Of a stretch of DNA of 49,190 nucleotides, positions 40,755 to 48,767 are shown piece by piece; within the stretch, counting starts at the first letter, position 1, and each line of letters begins with the position of its first letter. The stretch lies in the NCBI GenBank assembly GCA_947472765.1, contig CANJCM010000031.1, forward strand, positions 1 to 49,190. The letters run 5' to 3'. Origin of the DNA: Opitutia bacterium. Its GTDB lineage: Bacteria > Verrucomicrobiota > Verrucomicrobiia > Opitutales > Opitutaceae. The notes beneath the pieces are model-generated. The model worked only from the letters and a program-made list of their open reading frames with translations. It had not been told where the DNA came from and did no database searches. The translations under genes and the position numbers were made by a program.

Positions 40755-41365
40755 ACCTGATTGGCGATGGCGCGAAGATGGGGATTCATCCACGCCGGCG
40801 CGTGGCTCAGGTCGGTCAGCAGTCGTTTCCGATCCTCTGCCGAAAGAACCGTGCGCAGTCGGTCAACGCGCGCGGCTGTGACGTTCGTTTTGCCGAGATA
40901 GCGAAGGGCGGCAATAACCAGACCGCTCGTGCGACCGGCCGCAGCCATGTGGCGTGGCGCGACCTGGCGCAGCTCGATGAGCAAACGCCCCAGCTTTATT
41001 TTTCGCGCCCGTCCGCTGGTCAGGAACACCACTTTGGCCGGCACCTGTTCAGAAAGTCCGAGAAGATTGGCTGCATAGGCACCGGAAGGCTGCAGCTTCA
41101 CCTGTTCGTGAGCAGCGAGGGCCTTGGAAACAGCTTCAATGGAGGGAGCCACTTCACCCAGCAATTTGTGCGTCTGCGGGTAGTGGTAGAGCCCACGAGC
41201 GATTCGGCGGATGGTGCCAAGTTTGGCCAATCGATGCAGGGAAAGATCGACTGCCCGCCGGCTACCCAAGTCTAGGAATGCAGTTGGGGTGAACACGGAA
41301 CCCCTGCCACGTCCATAAATGCGGCTAGTGATTGCTCCTTCAATGCTTTGGGGACTGTTTGACAT
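40751..41365 (-). CDS. DUF6088 / AbiEi-like antitoxin
   Basis: This 204-residue protein has the N-terminal winged-helix of the family: IEGAITSRIYGRGRGSVFTP, then DLGSRRAVDLSLHRLAKLGT and IRRIARGLYHYPQTHKLLGE. A middle domain follows (VKLQPSGAYAANLLGLSEQV) and a C-terminal part with LRTVLSAEDRKRLLTDLSHA. In type IV-like AbiE systems the antitoxin represses its own promoter and counteracts a nucleotidyltransferase toxin. Here the partner downstream is reduced to a tail, so this is an orphan antitoxin. An 8-bp inverted repeat (GTAAGAAA/TTTCTTAC) ends 10 bp upstream of the start. Confidence 0.75.
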   Translation of the reverse strand: MSNSPQSIEGAITSRIYGRGRGSVFTPTAFLDLGSRRAVDLSLHRLAKLGTIRRIARGLYHYPQTHKLLGEVAPSIEAVSKALAAHEQVKLQPSGAYAANLLGLSEQVPAKVVFLTSGRARKIKLGRLLIELRQVAPRHMAAAGRTSGLVIAALRYLGKTNVTAARVDRLRTVLSAEDRKRLLTDLSHAPAWMNPHLRAIANQV

Positions 41366-41374
41366 GCATTACCT

Positions 41375-41402
41375 GTAAGAAAAACAGGGCGTTATTTCTT
41401 AC
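41375..41402. promoter_or_regulatory. Inverted repeat upstream of the DUF6088 antitoxin, candidate operator
   Basis: GTAAGAAA (41375-41382) and TTTCTTAC (41395-41402) are perfect 8-bp inverses with a 12-bp spacer, 10 bp upstream of the ATG. AbiEi-type antitoxins are known to bind inverted repeats in their own promoters. Confidence 0.6.
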
Positions 41403-41466
41403 GGCACGCATCGAAAGCAAGCCTTCCTTCTTGACGCTTTCCGGCGACGAACCCGCGAGCTGTGCT

Positions 41467-41486
41467 CCCCTCCTCGCCGAGATCGG
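41467..41486 (+). repeat. 20-bp direct repeat, first copy
   Basis: CCCCTCCTCGCCGAGATCGG, exactly repeated at 46272-46291. Both lie just downstream of a toxin-like gene. Confidence 0.75.
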
Positions 41487-41527
41487 CCCGCCTAATCAGA
41501 CGCTCCGGCGCTTTCGGATGCAGGAGG

Positions 41528-42454
41528 CTATTCTTCGAGTCCGAGCTTCTGTCGCAGGGCTTCTTCCGCCGCCATTCGTTTCGCCGCGTCCATCTTTCGC
41601 AAATTGTAGAGTTTCCACTGTGGCCCTGGCAGTCGTTCAATACCCGGCAATCCGAGCAACTCCCATTTCGGATCCATCCGCTTCAAGGACAGCAGAAATT
41701 CCCGCTCCGGCTTGATCAGCCCGGCATTGATTTCTGCGATCAACTGCTCGCGTGCTTCCTCCAGCGCCGCGAGCGGCACTGGATCGAGCGTCATGCCGCT
41801 GAACTGGTCGGCATACACCTGCCTTAGATCTTTCCGGTTGGGCGTAAGCAACTCGTTCATCGGACGGTCGTGGCTCGCGAGAAACACCACGAAAGCCCGC
41901 CGGATATCGTCCGTGAGGCCTTCGTTCTGAAAGAGCCCGTGGACATCGAAGAGGTCGCGCGGATGCTGCCGGTCGAGCGCCGCGCACAATTTCCCACCAT
42001 ACAAATCAGGGATGGAGACGGTCCGCATCGTGACGGATCTACCGAACAACTCGGCCGCTTTCGGCGTCAGGGTGCGATCCTCAACCGGATGAAGCGCCCC
42101 CCGTAATACAGTATTCGGCTCCACCGTGACCTCGGCTCCGCTCGACGCCCGCACCGCCAGTTTGACGACAAGCTTGTCGGTCGTTTGCCGCCGTTCGCTC
42201 ACCTGCAAACCGGGTAGCGCTCGCCGGATGGTCGCCGCGATTCGCTTTAACGCGGCGTCGATGCCGGTGAGCGTGGTCGGCCGGTCCTGGACGGGAAGGT
42301 AAACCAAATCGATGTCCACCGAGAGGCGGGGGAAGTCGCGTACGAAAAAATTGATCGCGGTCCCGCCCTTGAGGGCGAAGCACTCTTCTGCGTGGACCAA
42401 CGGCAGCACCTGTACCAGCAGGTCGGCTTGGGGAAAAAATACGCTTTTCCTCAT
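41528..42454 (-). CDS. AbiEii-type nucleotidyltransferase toxin
   Basis: This is a 308-residue protein. The nucleotidyltransferase core is clear: FALKGGTAINFFVRDFPRLS with VDIDLVYL (motif GG at 30-31 and the two metal Asp at 47 and 49). A later RTVSIPDLYGGKLCAALDRQ is followed by HPRDLFDVHGLF, the signature of AbiEii/AbiGii toxins. The enzymes transfer nucleotides to RNA targets such as tRNA acceptor ends and stop growth; AbiE systems abort phage infection. It overlaps the antitoxin gene by 4 bp (ATGA), the standard arrangement. All key residues are present, so it should be active. Confidence 0.9.
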   Translation of the reverse strand: MRKSVFFPQADLLVQVLPLVHAEECFALKGGTAINFFVRDFPRLSVDIDLVYLPVQDRPTTLTGIDAALKRIAATIRRALPGLQVSERRQTTDKLVVKLAVRASSGAEVTVEPNTVLRGALHPVEDRTLTPKAAELFGRSVTMRTVSIPDLYGGKLCAALDRQHPRDLFDVHGLFQNEGLTDDIRRAFVVFLASHDRPMNELLTPNRKDLRQVYADQFSGMTLDPVPLAALEEAREQLIAEINAGLIKPEREFLLSLKRMDPKWELLGLPGIERLPGPQWKLYNLRKMDAAKRMAAEEALRQKLGLEE

Positions 42455-43242
42455 GGGGCGTCGCTGGGCATCTCTTTCGCGGCTGGCACGGTGATTAGAT
42501 ATTTCGGGTCGAGTCGTCCGCCGGGCACGAGCACACGCTTGCCGCTACCGAGTGAGACTTTCGTGAGCTCCAACTGCTGAAACCAAGGATGCCGGTGCAG
42601 TTCTGCCAGGTGAAGGAACAGCCGCTTGACCTTAACCGAGGTGCATTTTTCCAGCAGTGTCTGGACCAAGGACGGTCGCAATGTGCCGAGCCCTTCGAAA
42701 ACGAGTTTCGCGTGCTCATAGCCGGCTTCATCCATCGTTTGGTGCAACAGGAATTCCAGGATGGCTCGTTCCGGATCCGATACCCGCACCGCAAAGCCTC
42801 CCGCCTGATGTTCGCGCAGCCCCACTTCCGGTGGCAGGAAATTGGTACGGAGATGCTTTATGCGGCCGGCCCACGGCAGGGATTTGAACCACAGGGGCAG
42901 CCTCTCGCTCGATCGGCTGAATAGATATACCGGCGCTTGATCCCCCAGCGGCAGAAAATGGGCGAGGTTGGCGAGTTCCAAGGCGGTCCGACCGCCGGGA
43001 TGAAATGTCGCGGCTTTTTGCTGTATTCCGAACACGGCCCCCAGCCAATCCGTTGGACCTGATTTTAGAGTAAAGGCCCCTTCGCCGATCCGGTGAAGCC
43101 AACCGGAAGTCGCATAGTAGTTAGCCAGCTTTCCGGATATTCCTTGGGACTTCAGCCAAGCGAGCGTCAGCACCGCCCCAGAGGGAGCGGTGATAAGGCG
43201 TTGGTTTATCTTAGGTCCGCTTTGGCTAGGTTTACTGGTCAT
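42451..43242 (-). CDS. AbiEi-type antitoxin
   Basis: This is a 263-residue protein. The N-terminal winged helix reads LAWLKSQGISGKLANYYATS then GWLHRIGEGAFTLK. The rest has the AbiEi pattern GGRTALELANLAHFLPLGDQ, then PVYLFSRSSERLPLWFK, RVSDPERAILEFLLHQTM and GYEHAKLVFEGLGTLRPSLV. It should repress the operon and counter the toxin encoded immediately downstream with a 4-bp overlap. An inverted repeat (TGAAACAAAC/GTTTATTTCA) begins 9 bp upstream of the start, in the position expected for autoregulation. With the toxin it forms a complete type IV-like system. Confidence 0.85.
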   Translation of the reverse strand: MTSKPSQSGPKINQRLITAPSGAVLTLAWLKSQGISGKLANYYATSGWLHRIGEGAFTLKSGPTDWLGAVFGIQQKAATFHPGGRTALELANLAHFLPLGDQAPVYLFSRSSERLPLWFKSLPWAGRIKHLRTNFLPPEVGLREHQAGGFAVRVSDPERAILEFLLHQTMDEAGYEHAKLVFEGLGTLRPSLVQTLLEKCTSVKVKRLFLHLAELHRHPWFQQLELTKVSLGSGKRVLVPGGRLDPKYLITVPAAKEMPSDAP

Positions 43243-43304
43243 ATCCGCGATGAAACAAACTTACGGTTTATTTCACGTCGACAGTGACTAACATTACTGG
43301 TCAT
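43232..43304. promoter_or_regulatory. Operator/promoter region of the AbiE-like operon
   Basis: TGAAACAAAC (43251-43260) and GTTTATTTCA (43266-43275) are inverted with one mismatch and a 5-bp spacer, starting 9 bp upstream of the ATG. TTACTGGTCAT occurs twice in direct orientation, at 43232-43242 (covering the start codon) and 43294-43304. Together these make a compact candidate autoregulatory site. Confidence 0.6.
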
Positions 43305-43535
43305 CATTGCAATAGGATAAACCGAGGGCATCGGGCCAAGAACCGGGCTAACAATGGCAAGTTCCGCAGGCCAGAAGGCTTTCAAACCGCCATTCCAAAC
43401 CCTGTCGATCCGGTGCGAACGCTGACTCGACCGGCGCCAGCAACGGCTGACCGGCGAGCCGAGCCAGTGCGCAGTAGTGAGTAATTGAATACCGATGAAG
43501 TCGCGTGAATTCAATCGCAACGAATCGAATCCGGC
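43305..43535. other. Short gene-free stretch before the ankyrin gene
   Basis: No recognisable gene or repeat; it separates the AbiE start region from the 3' end of the ankyrin gene. Confidence 0.5.
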
Positions 43536-44810
43536 TCATCGCTGCGACCAGTGGCGTTTCCAATATCCAGGACGCGGCGTGTCCGTGGCTGGCGAGGGAG
43601 CCGCAGGAACAGCAGGCGAATATTGATAGGCCGTGTACTGATGACGCGGAGGTTTGGTGTAACCATTGAGGACTTTGCGCACCGCCGGAGTGCGGGTGAG
43701 CTCGTACAGTTGCTCCTCCGAGATCGCCCCGTGTTCATGCAAAAGGTCGAGCATTCGAACGACGACCTTGCTTTCGCCCTGCGCCAAATCGCGGCGCAGC
43801 CATCTAATGCGTCGCTCGCTTAGCTGCCATTTTGCCCCCGCTTCGAGCACGAGTTCGAGTGATTTCATTCCACGTGGTTGGTCGTCGGCTGACGAAAATG
43901 AAGGGCGCCACATCAACGCGCTAATGAAGGAATACAGGACCGGTTCGTCATCCTCGCCCTGATCGTTGGGATCTGCGCCCTCCTCTAGCAGGCGCTCCAC
44001 CAGCTCGGGGCGCTTGCGATGAGCAGCCAGCCGGAGCAGCGAATGAAGCTTGGGCTTCGGAATGGGTCTCTTCATCACCATGGCGATGATCTCGGGTTTG
44101 TCGCCCCATAGCGCGCTTTCGAATGCCGTGTCGCCGATTCCTCTATATCGGCCTTCGTCGTAGGCCGACGATGGCACGTCTGCATGTGGATCGGCGCCCA
44201 GCCAAAGCATGAGCGCGACACCGCGGGGACTCGCTTCGGAGGTAAAGGCGTGAAGCGCGATGTCGATCTGCCGCTGCAATCCTGGAAACCGGTCACGATA
44301 TTGCTTGATGAAACCAAGGATGGGACGGCGCCCGGAACTTATGGCGCGAGCCGTCGCGTTATCGGCGCACGGATCGACTCCCGCATCAATAAAGCGGTCC
44401 ATAAGCGCCCGGTCGCACGTTTCCAAAACCGTGGCGAAATCGACTGATTTTGGATCCGCTCCAAAGCGCAGCAGCAATTCGACCATATCTGAATCTCTCG
44501 CCCGCACCGCGGACGAAATGCACTCGAAGTAATCGCCGTTGGGATTGTAGCCGTTCGCGAGCAGCAACGCCGCGAGGCTGTGGAATCGCCTTTCCACTGC
44601 GATCTGAAGCGCCGTTTGTTTTCTCTGCAGCTTACGATCTTCGGTGGGCTGCCATTGCAGCGGGCGATCCGCCCGAATCCACTCCTCCACCTCATACAAC
44701 TTCCCGGCCGCGCAGAGGGCCAACAATGGCTCCACCTCGGCGAAAGTTTCGACGGCCGGTTTAGGCCGAATTGGAAAATCTGCCGGCGAAAGTTCGCAGG
44801 GTCGTTTCAT
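43536..44810 (-). CDS. Ankyrin-repeat protein in the defence island
   Basis: This is a 424-residue protein with no signal peptide. It has degenerate ankyrin repeats, the clearest being QTALQIAVERRFHSLAALLL with ANGYNPNGD, RDSDMVELLLRFGADPKSVD, GVALMLWLGADPHADVP and KRPELVERLLEEGADPNDQG. The last 100 residues are helical (RIRWLRRDLAQGESKVVVRM) with a Pro/Ala/Tyr-rich tail. Ankyrin proteins bind other proteins, and no enzyme domain is attached. Placed between two toxin-antitoxin modules it might be a cargo gene or a defence component. No partner is coupled to it, so the role is unknown. Confidence 0.75.
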   Translation of the reverse strand: MKRPCELSPADFPIRPKPAVETFAEVEPLLALCAAGKLYEVEEWIRADRPLQWQPTEDRKLQRKQTALQIAVERRFHSLAALLLANGYNPNGDYFECISSAVRARDSDMVELLLRFGADPKSVDFATVLETCDRALMDRFIDAGVDPCADNATARAISSGRRPILGFIKQYRDRFPGLQRQIDIALHAFTSEASPRGVALMLWLGADPHADVPSSAYDEGRYRGIGDTAFESALWGDKPEIIAMVMKRPIPKPKLHSLLRLAAHRKRPELVERLLEEGADPNDQGEDDEPVLYSFISALMWRPSFSSADDQPRGMKSLELVLEAGAKWQLSERRIRWLRRDLAQGESKVVVRMLDLLHEHGAISEEQLYELTRTPAVRKVLNGYTKPPRHQYTAYQYSPAVPAAPSPATDTPRPGYWKRHWSQR

Positions 44811-45030
44811 GGTTCAGCCCGTTGAGGATGGCTGAATAAATCCCCGATCGGATCAAGTCCGGAGACGTCTCCGCACCCGAACCGGGCAGCCGCGCTGCGT
44901 TACTCGTCCGTGACAGGCGAAACCGACGAGGTGCGGTCTATTCTTCTCTCGGAACGGCGTAAGTGGCTGAGCCAAGGGCGCCTGACCATGATATGGCGCC
45001 AAGAACTTGCCTCCAGAACCGAATGCGACC

Positions 45031-45047
45031 AAGGTTGAATCAACCTT
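45031..45047. promoter_or_regulatory. Perfect palindrome upstream of the third two-gene module
   Basis: AAGGTTGA and TCAACCTT are perfect 8-bp inverses around a single A, 7 bp upstream of the ATG at 45055. It is a candidate operator for the protein encoded just downstream. Confidence 0.6.
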
Positions 45048-45054
45048 TTTAGCC

Positions 45055-45453
45055 ATGCCTAACCAACTCTCCCAATCCAAGCGTAGACAGAGCCTCGCGG
45101 AGCACACGGGGGTATTGGCTGCTCTTGCCACTATCGCCGAACACGAGGACACGACGGTCATGGATCTGCTGCGCAGTGCAGCCCGCGAGATCGTACGGAA
45201 GCGTGCGGCGCTGCCGCTGCTGGCGAAGGACGTCCGCAAGGTGGTGTGGCAGTCCGCTCCGCAACTGCCGGGGAATTTTAGAACCGCCGCCCAACTCGCG
45301 CGCTTCAAGCGTGCGCAGCGGGAATATGACCAGGTGCTGCTCGACCTGGGAATCGCCGCGCCCTCCGAAATCCAGGCCCGCAATTCGATTGTCCCGGCCA
45401 GCGAGTCGATCCGATTGATAAATTTTGACCGCGCCCATGCCGCACCCCTCTGA
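45055..45453 (+). CDS. Putative antitoxin of an uncharacterised two-gene module
   Basis: This 132-residue protein starts at the ATG at 45055; a TTG at 45007 would place the palindromic operator inside the gene. It reads TGVLAALATIAEHEDTTVMD then LLRSAAREIVRKRAALPLLA, and is helical and basic like many small DNA-binding antitoxins. I do not recognise a family. Its stop lies inside the next gene (17-bp overlap), which encodes a nucleotidyltransferase-like protein, so translational coupling is expected. The size, order, overlap and operator all fit an antitoxin-first module; the function itself is inference. Confidence 0.6.
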   Translation: MPNQLSQSKRRQSLAEHTGVLAALATIAEHEDTTVMDLLRSAAREIVRKRAALPLLAKDVRKVVWQSAPQLPGNFRTAAQLARFKRAQREYDQVLLDLGIAAPSEIQARNSIVPASESIRLINFDRAHAAPL

Positions 45454-46186
45454 AGCGGTTCCCCGCTTGCCCGGGGATTTCTCGAAGGTGCTGGCCACAC
45501 CTCAGCCGCTCCTGCTTGTCGGCGGTCAGGCCGTGAACCTCTGGGCGCTCTACTATGCGGACCGCACGCGCGACCTCGCTCCTTTCGTCTCACGCGATGC
45601 CGACGTGCTCGGCGACCGGGAGACGCTGGAAGTGCTGGGAAGGCTCGCCGGCGCCACACCGCAGTTTTTTCCGCACAAACCCCCGACGAATGAAATCGGC
45701 GTGGTCATTGCCCGCGACTCCACCGGCGCCCCGTTACTCATCGAGGTGCTCCGCTATGTAAACGGGGCCACCAACGCGGAACTCCGTGAGCCGGCCTATG
45801 AATTCGTCATCGGCGAGAACCAGGCGGTGGTGCAGACGCCCGGCCCCATCGCGCTCCTCCAGGCCAAAGTCGCCAATTTCACCGACCTTAAACAGGTCGG
45901 CCGGCAGGATGGCCGGCACGTCCTCATACTCGCGCGCGTCATGCCCGCTTACCTTGAGGATCTTCGGGCCTCTGCCTGCGCCCGCCGTATGGACGAACGA
46001 ACATTTCTGGATTTCCTGGAGCGCCTCCTTGCGGTTGTGACTTCAACGAGCGGGCGCAAGGCATTCACCGAACTGAAAATTGAACCGCGCGACATCTTCG
46101 CGGAGCTGCGCCCGGAGGGACTTTCGAAGCTCCAAGCATTTCTCGACAAACGATTGTCACGCGTGTTGCCGAATCCATCGGCATAG
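45437..46186 (+). CDS. Nucleotidyltransferase-fold protein, putative toxin
   Basis: This is a 249-residue protein from the ATG at 45437; a TTG four codons upstream is an alternative. The N-terminal core PLLLVGGQAVNLWALYYADR then VSRDADVLGD carries the GG motif (29-30) and a DxD pair (Asp54, Asp56) in the order and spacing of minimal nucleotidyltransferases. The C-terminal half is helical (IALLQAKVANFTDLKQVGRQ, then DGRHVLILARVMPAYLEDLR). The spacing is wider than in AbiEii, and the LQAKVANFTDL-type segment differs from it, so I place it outside that family. It overlaps the upstream small gene by 17 bp. It could instead be a housekeeping nucleotidyltransferase-like protein. Confidence 0.65.
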   Translation: MPHPSEAVPRLPGDFSKVLATPQPLLLVGGQAVNLWALYYADRTRDLAPFVSRDADVLGDRETLEVLGRLAGATPQFFPHKPPTNEIGVVIARDSTGAPLLIEVLRYVNGATNAELREPAYEFVIGENQAVVQTPGPIALLQAKVANFTDLKQVGRQDGRHVLILARVMPAYLEDLRASACARRMDERTFLDFLERLLAVVTSTSGRKAFTELKIEPRDIFAELRPEGLSKLQAFLDKRLSRVLPNPSA

Positions 46187-46753
46187 TCGGACATCCCAAA
46201 TCGGCTCGTCACGGCAGAGGCCACGCCCCACCCTAGAAATAGCTAGGGTGGAAGTGTTCTGCTCCGCCCTTCCCCTCCTCGCCGAGATCGGGCGTCGCCG
46301 CGATTCCTTCCGGAATCGCTCTGACGGCCCGCTTTCCCTCCGATAGCTTAAATACAGTCCAACGGGTTGGCGCCCAGAAGCCGCAATGTCCAAGGCCGCC
46401 AGAGGCGAATACGGGCACGAGGCCGCGAGGCTTGGTGAGACCACGTTCTTTTTGGACCAAAGGCGGCTTCCGCATCGGGCTTTAACACCCCGGAGGCGCA
46501 GGCAAGGAGGAACGCCGAAGGCGTAGGGTCCTTGCCGGTGGCGGAGGGGCACACAATGGAAAACCGGCTGCGGCGGACAAACCCCACGTTCGCGCCTACA
46601 ATCCCCGTAAACCACGGCCCACCCATCCCCTTTGCGTCCTGCCAAATTCCCGCCGCAAACCGATAACCGCCAATCTGAGAGAAGGCCAGCGCCCAGCCTT
46701 GGGCAGCCGCAGCGGTGATTACAAAACTCTCTCGGCCTCGAACCCAATCATCT
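46187..46753. other. Gene-free stretch before the IS66 element
   Basis: Holds the second copy of a 20-bp direct repeat (46272-46291). A minus-strand frame across it reads low-complexity Arg/Pro-rich peptide and is rejected. The 8 bases before the element (46746-46753) would be one target-site copy. Confidence 0.55.
46272..46291 (+). repeat. 20-bp direct repeat, second copy
   Basis: Exact match to 41467-41486, about 4.8 kb away, same orientation. Confidence 0.75.
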
Positions 46754-46776
46754 GTATCCGTCCGACCGAGTGCCTC
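46754..46776 (+). repeat. Left terminal inverted repeat of the IS66 element
   Basis: GTATCCGTCCGACCGAGTGC and CTC. It differs from the right end at positions 4 and 5 only. Confidence 0.85.
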
Positions 46777-46857
46777 ATTGACGCTGCGTAAGCGTGATAG
46801 CTCTGCGGCGGTTTCCCGACGTAACGGTGATATCTACGTCAGACGTGGCCGTGCGTG

Positions 46858-46877
46858 ATGGTGATAATCATCACCAT
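46858..46877. other. Small hairpin after the tnpC stop
   Basis: ATGGTGAT and ATCACCAT form an 8-bp stem with a 4-base loop, 11 bp beyond the tnpC stop in the direction of transcription. There is no T-run, so terminator function is only possible. Confidence 0.4.
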
Positions 46878-46888
46878 TCTGCTCCGAG

Positions 46889-48361
46889 TTATGCCGGCTG
46901 CCATGCCGCCGGGGTGAGCGGCGTTAGATCGTCCTGATTGGTCATGTGCGGCAGCCGGCGGAGCACGTCGCGCAGGTACGCGAGCGGGTCCTTGCCGTGG
47001 CGCTGGCACGAGACGACGAGCGAGTAGATGATCGCCGAACGCTGGCCGGCATCGGTGTGACCGATGAAGAGCCAGTTTTTCTTCCCGATCGCAGACGGCC
47101 GGATCGCATTTTCGACGAGGTTATTATCGAGCCGCGTCATCGAGTACCGCTGATGGGCGACGAGCATGTCCCAGTGTTCGAGGAGATAGGCGCACGCTTT
47201 CCCGAGCAACGAGCGGGGCAGCGCCTGAGCGCGCAGTCCGCTCGTAACGCGGCGCAACCAGCGCAATGGCCGCGCAAAGTGGCGCTGGCGCAATTCGGCC
47301 CGGCGTTCGCCGACCTTCGCTTCGTCCCACTCCCGCTCGAGTCGGTAAAGTTGAGCAATGAGTCGCAGCACCAGCTCCACGGCCTTCGGTTTCTCCGCCA
47401 TCGCTTCGACAAAGTAGCGTCGGGCATGCGCCCAGCAGCCAACCCACGCGACGCCGCGATGCGTCCGCACGTAGCTCGCGTACGCCTCGTAGCCATCCGA
47501 CTGCAAAACACCCTGGAAGCCGTCGATCAGCGACGTGAGTTCGCCGTGGCGCCGCGACAGCCGCCAGTCGAAGACGACATCGGACCCCGGGCAACTGATG
47601 ACCCAGAGGTAACCTTGCGTGGTGCCACCGCGTTTTTCATCCGGGTCATTACATCGGATCGGCGTTTCATCGGCCTGGAGGTAACCGCCGGCTAGGAGCC
47701 CGCGATGCATCTGCCGGTAAATCGGTTCGAGCCAGTTGGCCGTCGCTTCAATCCAGTCGCTCATCGTGCGCCGGCTGATCTGGGCGCCCCAGCGCTGCGA
47801 CATTTGCTCCAACCGGTACAGCGGCAGGTGATGCACGTACTTGTTGATCGCAATCCACGCGAGCAAACCCGCGGAGGCGTAGCCACCGGGGATCACCCGA
47901 GCCGGGGCCGCCGCGAGGAGCGGCGCCCGATTGCGGTCCAGCTTGTGCCGATACTTCGGCCGCACGATCACCCGCTTCACCAGTTTCGGCTCGATCACAT
48001 CGACCTCAAAAGTCCGCTCTTCGCCGATCCGTTCATACAGATCCGGATCCCGTTGCACCGCGTCCGGCACGATCTCGATCGTCTCAGCGACCGGCAGATG
48101 CGCAAAAGCCTCCGCCGGCACCTGCCGCGGTTCCTTGGTCGCCTTCGCCCGCTCGTAGGTGATCGTCTCCACCCGAGCCTCGCTCTGGGCGGCGAGCTTC
48201 TCGAGTTCCTCCAGGTGGAACCGCAGTTGCGCCTGATCGAGTTTTTCGCTCTTCGCTCCGCCAAACAGCTTCTGCTTCAGCCACGCGATCTGCGCGCGCA
48301 GCGCCGCGTTCTCCTGCCTCAGCGCTTCCACTTCCTCGAGTTGAGCCGGCGCGTTTTTCAA
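46889..48361 (-). CDS. tnpC: IS66-family transposase (TnpC)
   Basis: This is a 490-residue DDE transposase. Order: an N-terminal coiled coil (LEEVEALRQENAALRAQIAW), the LKQKLFGGAKSEK basic motif of IS66 Orf3, a zinc-finger-like region, then the catalytic core with LQADETPIRC (first Asp), VLQSDGYEAYA (second Asp) and NNLVENAIRPSAIGKKNWLF (Glu). It starts with TTG at 48361, with no better ATG nearby. The length is normal for the family and there is no frameshift, so the element could be active with tnpA and tnpB. Confidence 0.93.
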   Translation of the reverse strand: MKNAPAQLEEVEALRQENAALRAQIAWLKQKLFGGAKSEKLDQAQLRFHLEELEKLAAQSEARVETITYERAKATKEPRQVPAEAFAHLPVAETIEIVPDAVQRDPDLYERIGEERTFEVDVIEPKLVKRVIVRPKYRHKLDRNRAPLLAAAPARVIPGGYASAGLLAWIAINKYVHHLPLYRLEQMSQRWGAQISRRTMSDWIEATANWLEPIYRQMHRGLLAGGYLQADETPIRCNDPDEKRGGTTQGYLWVISCPGSDVVFDWRLSRRHGELTSLIDGFQGVLQSDGYEAYASYVRTHRGVAWVGCWAHARRYFVEAMAEKPKAVELVLRLIAQLYRLEREWDEAKVGERRAELRQRHFARPLRWLRRVTSGLRAQALPRSLLGKACAYLLEHWDMLVAHQRYSMTRLDNNLVENAIRPSAIGKKNWLFIGHTDAGQRSAIIYSLVVSCQRHGKDPLAYLRDVLRRLPHMTNQDDLTPLTPAAWQPA

Positions 48362-48417
48362 GTTTCCGCGCGAGACGTTTCTGCGCGTGCGACGTTACAG
48401 CGGAGGCAAAATATTTT

Positions 48418-48765
48418 TCACCGTTCGTACCACGGCTTGAGCGTGCCCTGTTTTAGATCCACCCCGCTCACCAGCATCGCGAGTGCCTCGGGGGCCAGAG
48501 AGATTTTGGCCCGCTCGTCGCCCGGCGCCGCCCACGAGAAGCGACCTTGCTCGAGTCGCTTCGCCAGCACCCACACGCCGGTCCCATCCCAGTAGAGCAG
48601 TTTCAGGCGCGAGCGTTCTTTATTGATGAAGGCGAACAGGGCTCCGCTTTTCGGATCCTCGTGCAGTCGTTCGCTCACGGCACTCCACAGTCCGTTGAAG
48701 GATTTGCGCATGTCCACGGGCTGCACCGCCACGTAGATTCGAATCGCAGCCGGGAACGCGAGCAT
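48418..48765 (-). CDS. tnpB: IS66 accessory protein TnpB (Orf2)
   Basis: This 115-residue protein is the usual size for the family. It reads MLAFPAAIRIYVAVQPVDMR then KSFNGLWSAVSERL, with GALFAFINKERSRLKLLYWD and GTGVWVLAKRLEQGRFSW, the recognised IS66 Orf2 signature. I start it at the ATG at 48765, 2 bp after the tnpA stop; a longer upstream frame only translates tnpA in another phase. It is required for transposition in studied IS66 members, and its biochemical role is not settled. Confidence 0.93.
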   Translation of the reverse strand: MLAFPAAIRIYVAVQPVDMRKSFNGLWSAVSERLHEDPKSGALFAFINKERSRLKLLYWDGTGVWVLAKRLEQGRFSWAAPGDERAKISLAPEALAMLVSGVDLKQGTLKPWYER

Positions 48766-48767
48766 CG

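Noticed and set aside
46354-46373. Integron attC-like site (CCAACGGGTTGG palindrome)
   Set aside because: The left half fits RYYYAAC but the right half does not fit GTTRRRY, and there is no integrase.
46157-46747. 196-residue minus-strand frame before the IS66 element
   Set aside because: Low-complexity Arg/Pro/Cys-rich peptide without homologous features; overlaps the end of the gene at 45437-46186.
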